Source: Streptomyces sp. CB01373 | GTDB taxonomy: Bacteria; Actinomycetota; Actinomycetes; Streptomycetales; Streptomycetaceae | Length of the DNA stretch: 64,000 nt | Reading direction: 5' to 3' | Assembly: GCF_002803075.1 (NCBI RefSeq) | Contig: NZ_NNBK01000022.1 | Span: 62,001-126,000, forward strand | Shown here: positions 62,550-64,000 of the stretch, piece by piece | How the letters are laid out: each line of letters begins with the position of its first letter | Numbering within the stretch: position 1 is the first letter of the stretch | Program-made: the position numbers and the translations under genes | Notes under the pieces: model-generated | Told to the model about the DNA's origin: nothing | Database searches by the model: none | Seen by the model: the letters and a program-made list of their open reading frames with translations, nothing else

Positions 62550-64000
62550 GTGGAGGGGGAGGTACCGGCGCGGGCCGGGCGCGGGGTCCGCGAGCTGTGC
62601 GAGCAGGGCACGGGGCTGCACGAGGCGGCACGGAACGTGCGCACGGACCATGCCGCCGCCGTGGCCGCCGTCCGCGCGGCCTTCGACCCCCTGCAGGCCG
62701 AACTCGTCGCGCTGGAACTCGAGTCCATCCCCGTGGCACGGCTCAGGGACGTCACCGGGGGACGGCTGCGCCTCGGCGCCGTGGAGGCGGCGGGCCTGCG
62801 CACGGTACGCGCGGTGCACGAGGCGAGCCGCCACGAACTGCGGCAGGTGCCCGGCGTGGGCGAGCAGACCGCCGACCGGGCGCTCGCCGCCGCCCGGCAG
62901 ATCGCGCGGGCCGTGGCCGACACCGTCACCGTCCGCATCGACGTCGACCACCCCGAACCCCGCACCACCGCCCTGGTGATCGCCCTGCACCGGCTCGTCG
63001 AGGCCGGCCCCGAACTGCGCCGCGCCCTGGACACGGCCGAGCGGCTCGACACCCGGCTGGCCGAACTGCTGCCCGCGGCCCGCCCCGCCGGCGGACGGCT
63101 GCGGCTGGCGCTGGCCCGCCGCGAGCGCCGCGAACGCGCCCTGGCCGCGGCCGCCGAACTCGGCGCACTGCTCACCGACGCGGCCGCCACCGACGTACGC
63201 CTGCTGCTCGCGCAGGCCTCAACCGACCTGCTGCGCCCGGCCGCCTCCGACGTCGAGGCCTGGGTCGACTTCGAACTGCGCCCCGCGGAGTACTACGGCC
63301 GGCTCGCCGAGGTCTCCGAACAGCGCCCGGACACCGCCGCGAGCGAGGGCTTCGTCCCGTCGGAGGTGGCCGAACGGGTCCACGCCCAGCGGCTCGACGA
63401 CACCCACCGCCGGGTCTCCCTGCGCGGCTACCAGGAGTTCGGCGCCCGCTTCGCCCTCGCCCAGCGCCGGGTGGTCCTCGGCGACGAGATGGGCCTCGGC
63501 AAGACCGTGCAGGCCGTCGCCGCCCTGGCCCACCTCGCGGCCGAGGGGCACAGCCACTTCCTGGTGGTCTGCCCGGCCGGCGTCCTCATCAACTGGACCC
63601 GCGAGATCCGCGCCCGCAGCACCCTGCGCGTCCTCGCCGTGCACGGTCCGGACCGGCAGGACGCCCACGCCGACTGGCGCGAGCGCGGCGGAGTCGCCGT
63701 CACCACCTTCGACGTCTTGCACACGCTGCCCGCGCCCGACGGCACACCGCCGGGCATGCTCGTCGTCGACGAGGCCCACTACGTCAAGAACCCGGACACC
63801 CGCAGGTCCCGCTCGGTCGCGGTGTGGACCGGACGCTGCGAGCGCGTGCTGTTCCTGACCGGTACGCCGATGGAGAACCGGGTCGAGGAGTTCCGCGCCC
63901 TGCTGCGCCACCTCCGGCCCGACCTCGTGCCCACGGTCAGCGACACCGAGGCGGCCGCCGGACCGCACGCCTTCCGCCGCTCGGTGGCCCCCGCCTACCT
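62550..64000 (+). CDS. SNF2-type DEAD/DEAH helicase with helix-hairpin-helix N-terminus (partial)
   Basis: An open frame runs from a GTG at 62550 to the window edge, giving 483 residues. The N-terminal 250 residues are helical and contain a helix-hairpin-helix-like DNA-binding element (LRQVPGVGEQTADRALAAAR). The SNF2 ATPase starts near residue 285: motif I GDEMGLGKTVQAV, motif II VVDEAHYVKN and motif III LTGTPMEN. The remaining motor and C-terminus lie outside the window. A gggggtggc sequence precedes the GTG, but the true start could be later. Likely a DNA translocase in repair or transcription. Confidence 0.85.
   Translation, partial: MEGEVPARAGRGVRELCEQGTGLHEAARNVRTDHAAAVAAVRAAFDPLQAELVALELESIPVARLRDVTGGRLRLGAVEAAGLRTVRAVHEASRHELRQVPGVGEQTADRALAAARQIARAVADTVTVRIDVDHPEPRTTALVIALHRLVEAGPELRRALDTAERLDTRLAELLPAARPAGGRLRLALARRERRERALAAAAELGALLTDAAATDVRLLLAQASTDLLRPAASDVEAWVDFELRPAEYYGRLAEVSEQRPDTAASEGFVPSEVAERVHAQRLDDTHRRVSLRGYQEFGARFALAQRRVVLGDEMGLGKTVQAVAALAHLAAEGHSHFLVVCPAGVLINWTREIRARSTLRVLAVHGPDRQDAHADWRERGGVAVTTFDVLHTLPAPDGTPPGMLVVDEAHYVKNPDTRRSRSVAVWTGRCERVLFLTGTPMENRVEEFRALLRHLRPDLVPTVSDTEAAAGPHAFRRSVAPAY

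Overview
The window is high-GC actinobacterial DNA and almost certainly comes from a Streptomyces chromosome. The left end carries a conserved block: xseB/xseA (minus), ispH, ppgK, a DUF6542 membrane protein and ychF. The many SpoIIE-type phosphatases, a SARP/AfsR regulator, GTG and TTG starts and GTGA/ATGA gene overlaps fit the same genus. No tRNA or rRNA gene was seen.

Layout. (1) 1-5374: core genes ending in ychF. (2) 5356-22742: a 17.4-kb integrative element in the 3' end of ychF. A short copy of the ychF end flanks it on both sides, and a 21-nt direct repeat lies inside each end. Its cargo is a set of small Streptomyces island genes (DUF6879, XRE regulator and others) and a defence block: hsdM-hsdS-hsdR, a YgjP-like metallopeptidase and a GHKL-ATPase fused to a Shedu-like nuclease domain. 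A repeat-rich non-coding stretch follows, then the maintenance module: RepA-like ATPase, AlpA-like excisionase, an unknown wHTH-like protein and a tyrosine integrase. (3) 22743-28175: two more intervals bounded by further copies of the ychF end, at 26703 and 28157. The first holds an acyl-CoA dehydrogenase and a SpoIIE phosphatase. The second holds an intact RHH/PIN toxin-antitoxin pair and a deleted PIN toxin remnant. All four copies read F-R-(F/C)-N-V-stop, which suggests repeated insertion at one site.

(4) 28193-34320: a second PAS/GAF/SpoIIE/HATPase protein, a disrupted stretch, a split PEP-synthase-like phosphotransferase (ATP-grasp subunit and His-domain subunit), and a wrecked yefM/yoeB pair. 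(5) 34352-45461: a compact type VII secretion-like locus with a lipoprotein, two small helical WXG100-like proteins, a 1467-aa FHA/EccC ATPase, a 635-aa putative substrate with a proline-rich repeat tail, a LysM-like membrane protein and an ECF sigma factor. No EccB, EccD, EccE or MycP is present. (6) 45771-52094: a SARP/NB-ARC/TPR regulator and a third SpoIIE-type phosphatase. (7) 52146-55964: three ester hydrolases. (8) 56197-62415: a small catabolic locus with an MHS transporter, an amidohydrolase, a two-domain Lrp/AsnC regulator, and divergent D-2-hydroxyacid dehydrogenase and class II aldolase. The divergent promoter holds three 7-bp repeats spaced exactly 31 bp apart. (9) 62550-end: an SNF2-type helicase cut by the window edge.

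The strongest candidates for something new are the ychF 3'-end integration hot spot and the GHKL-nuclease fusion gene beside the type I restriction system. Starts were chosen from ribosome binding sites and family conservation. All family calls come from reading the protein sequence, without database searches.
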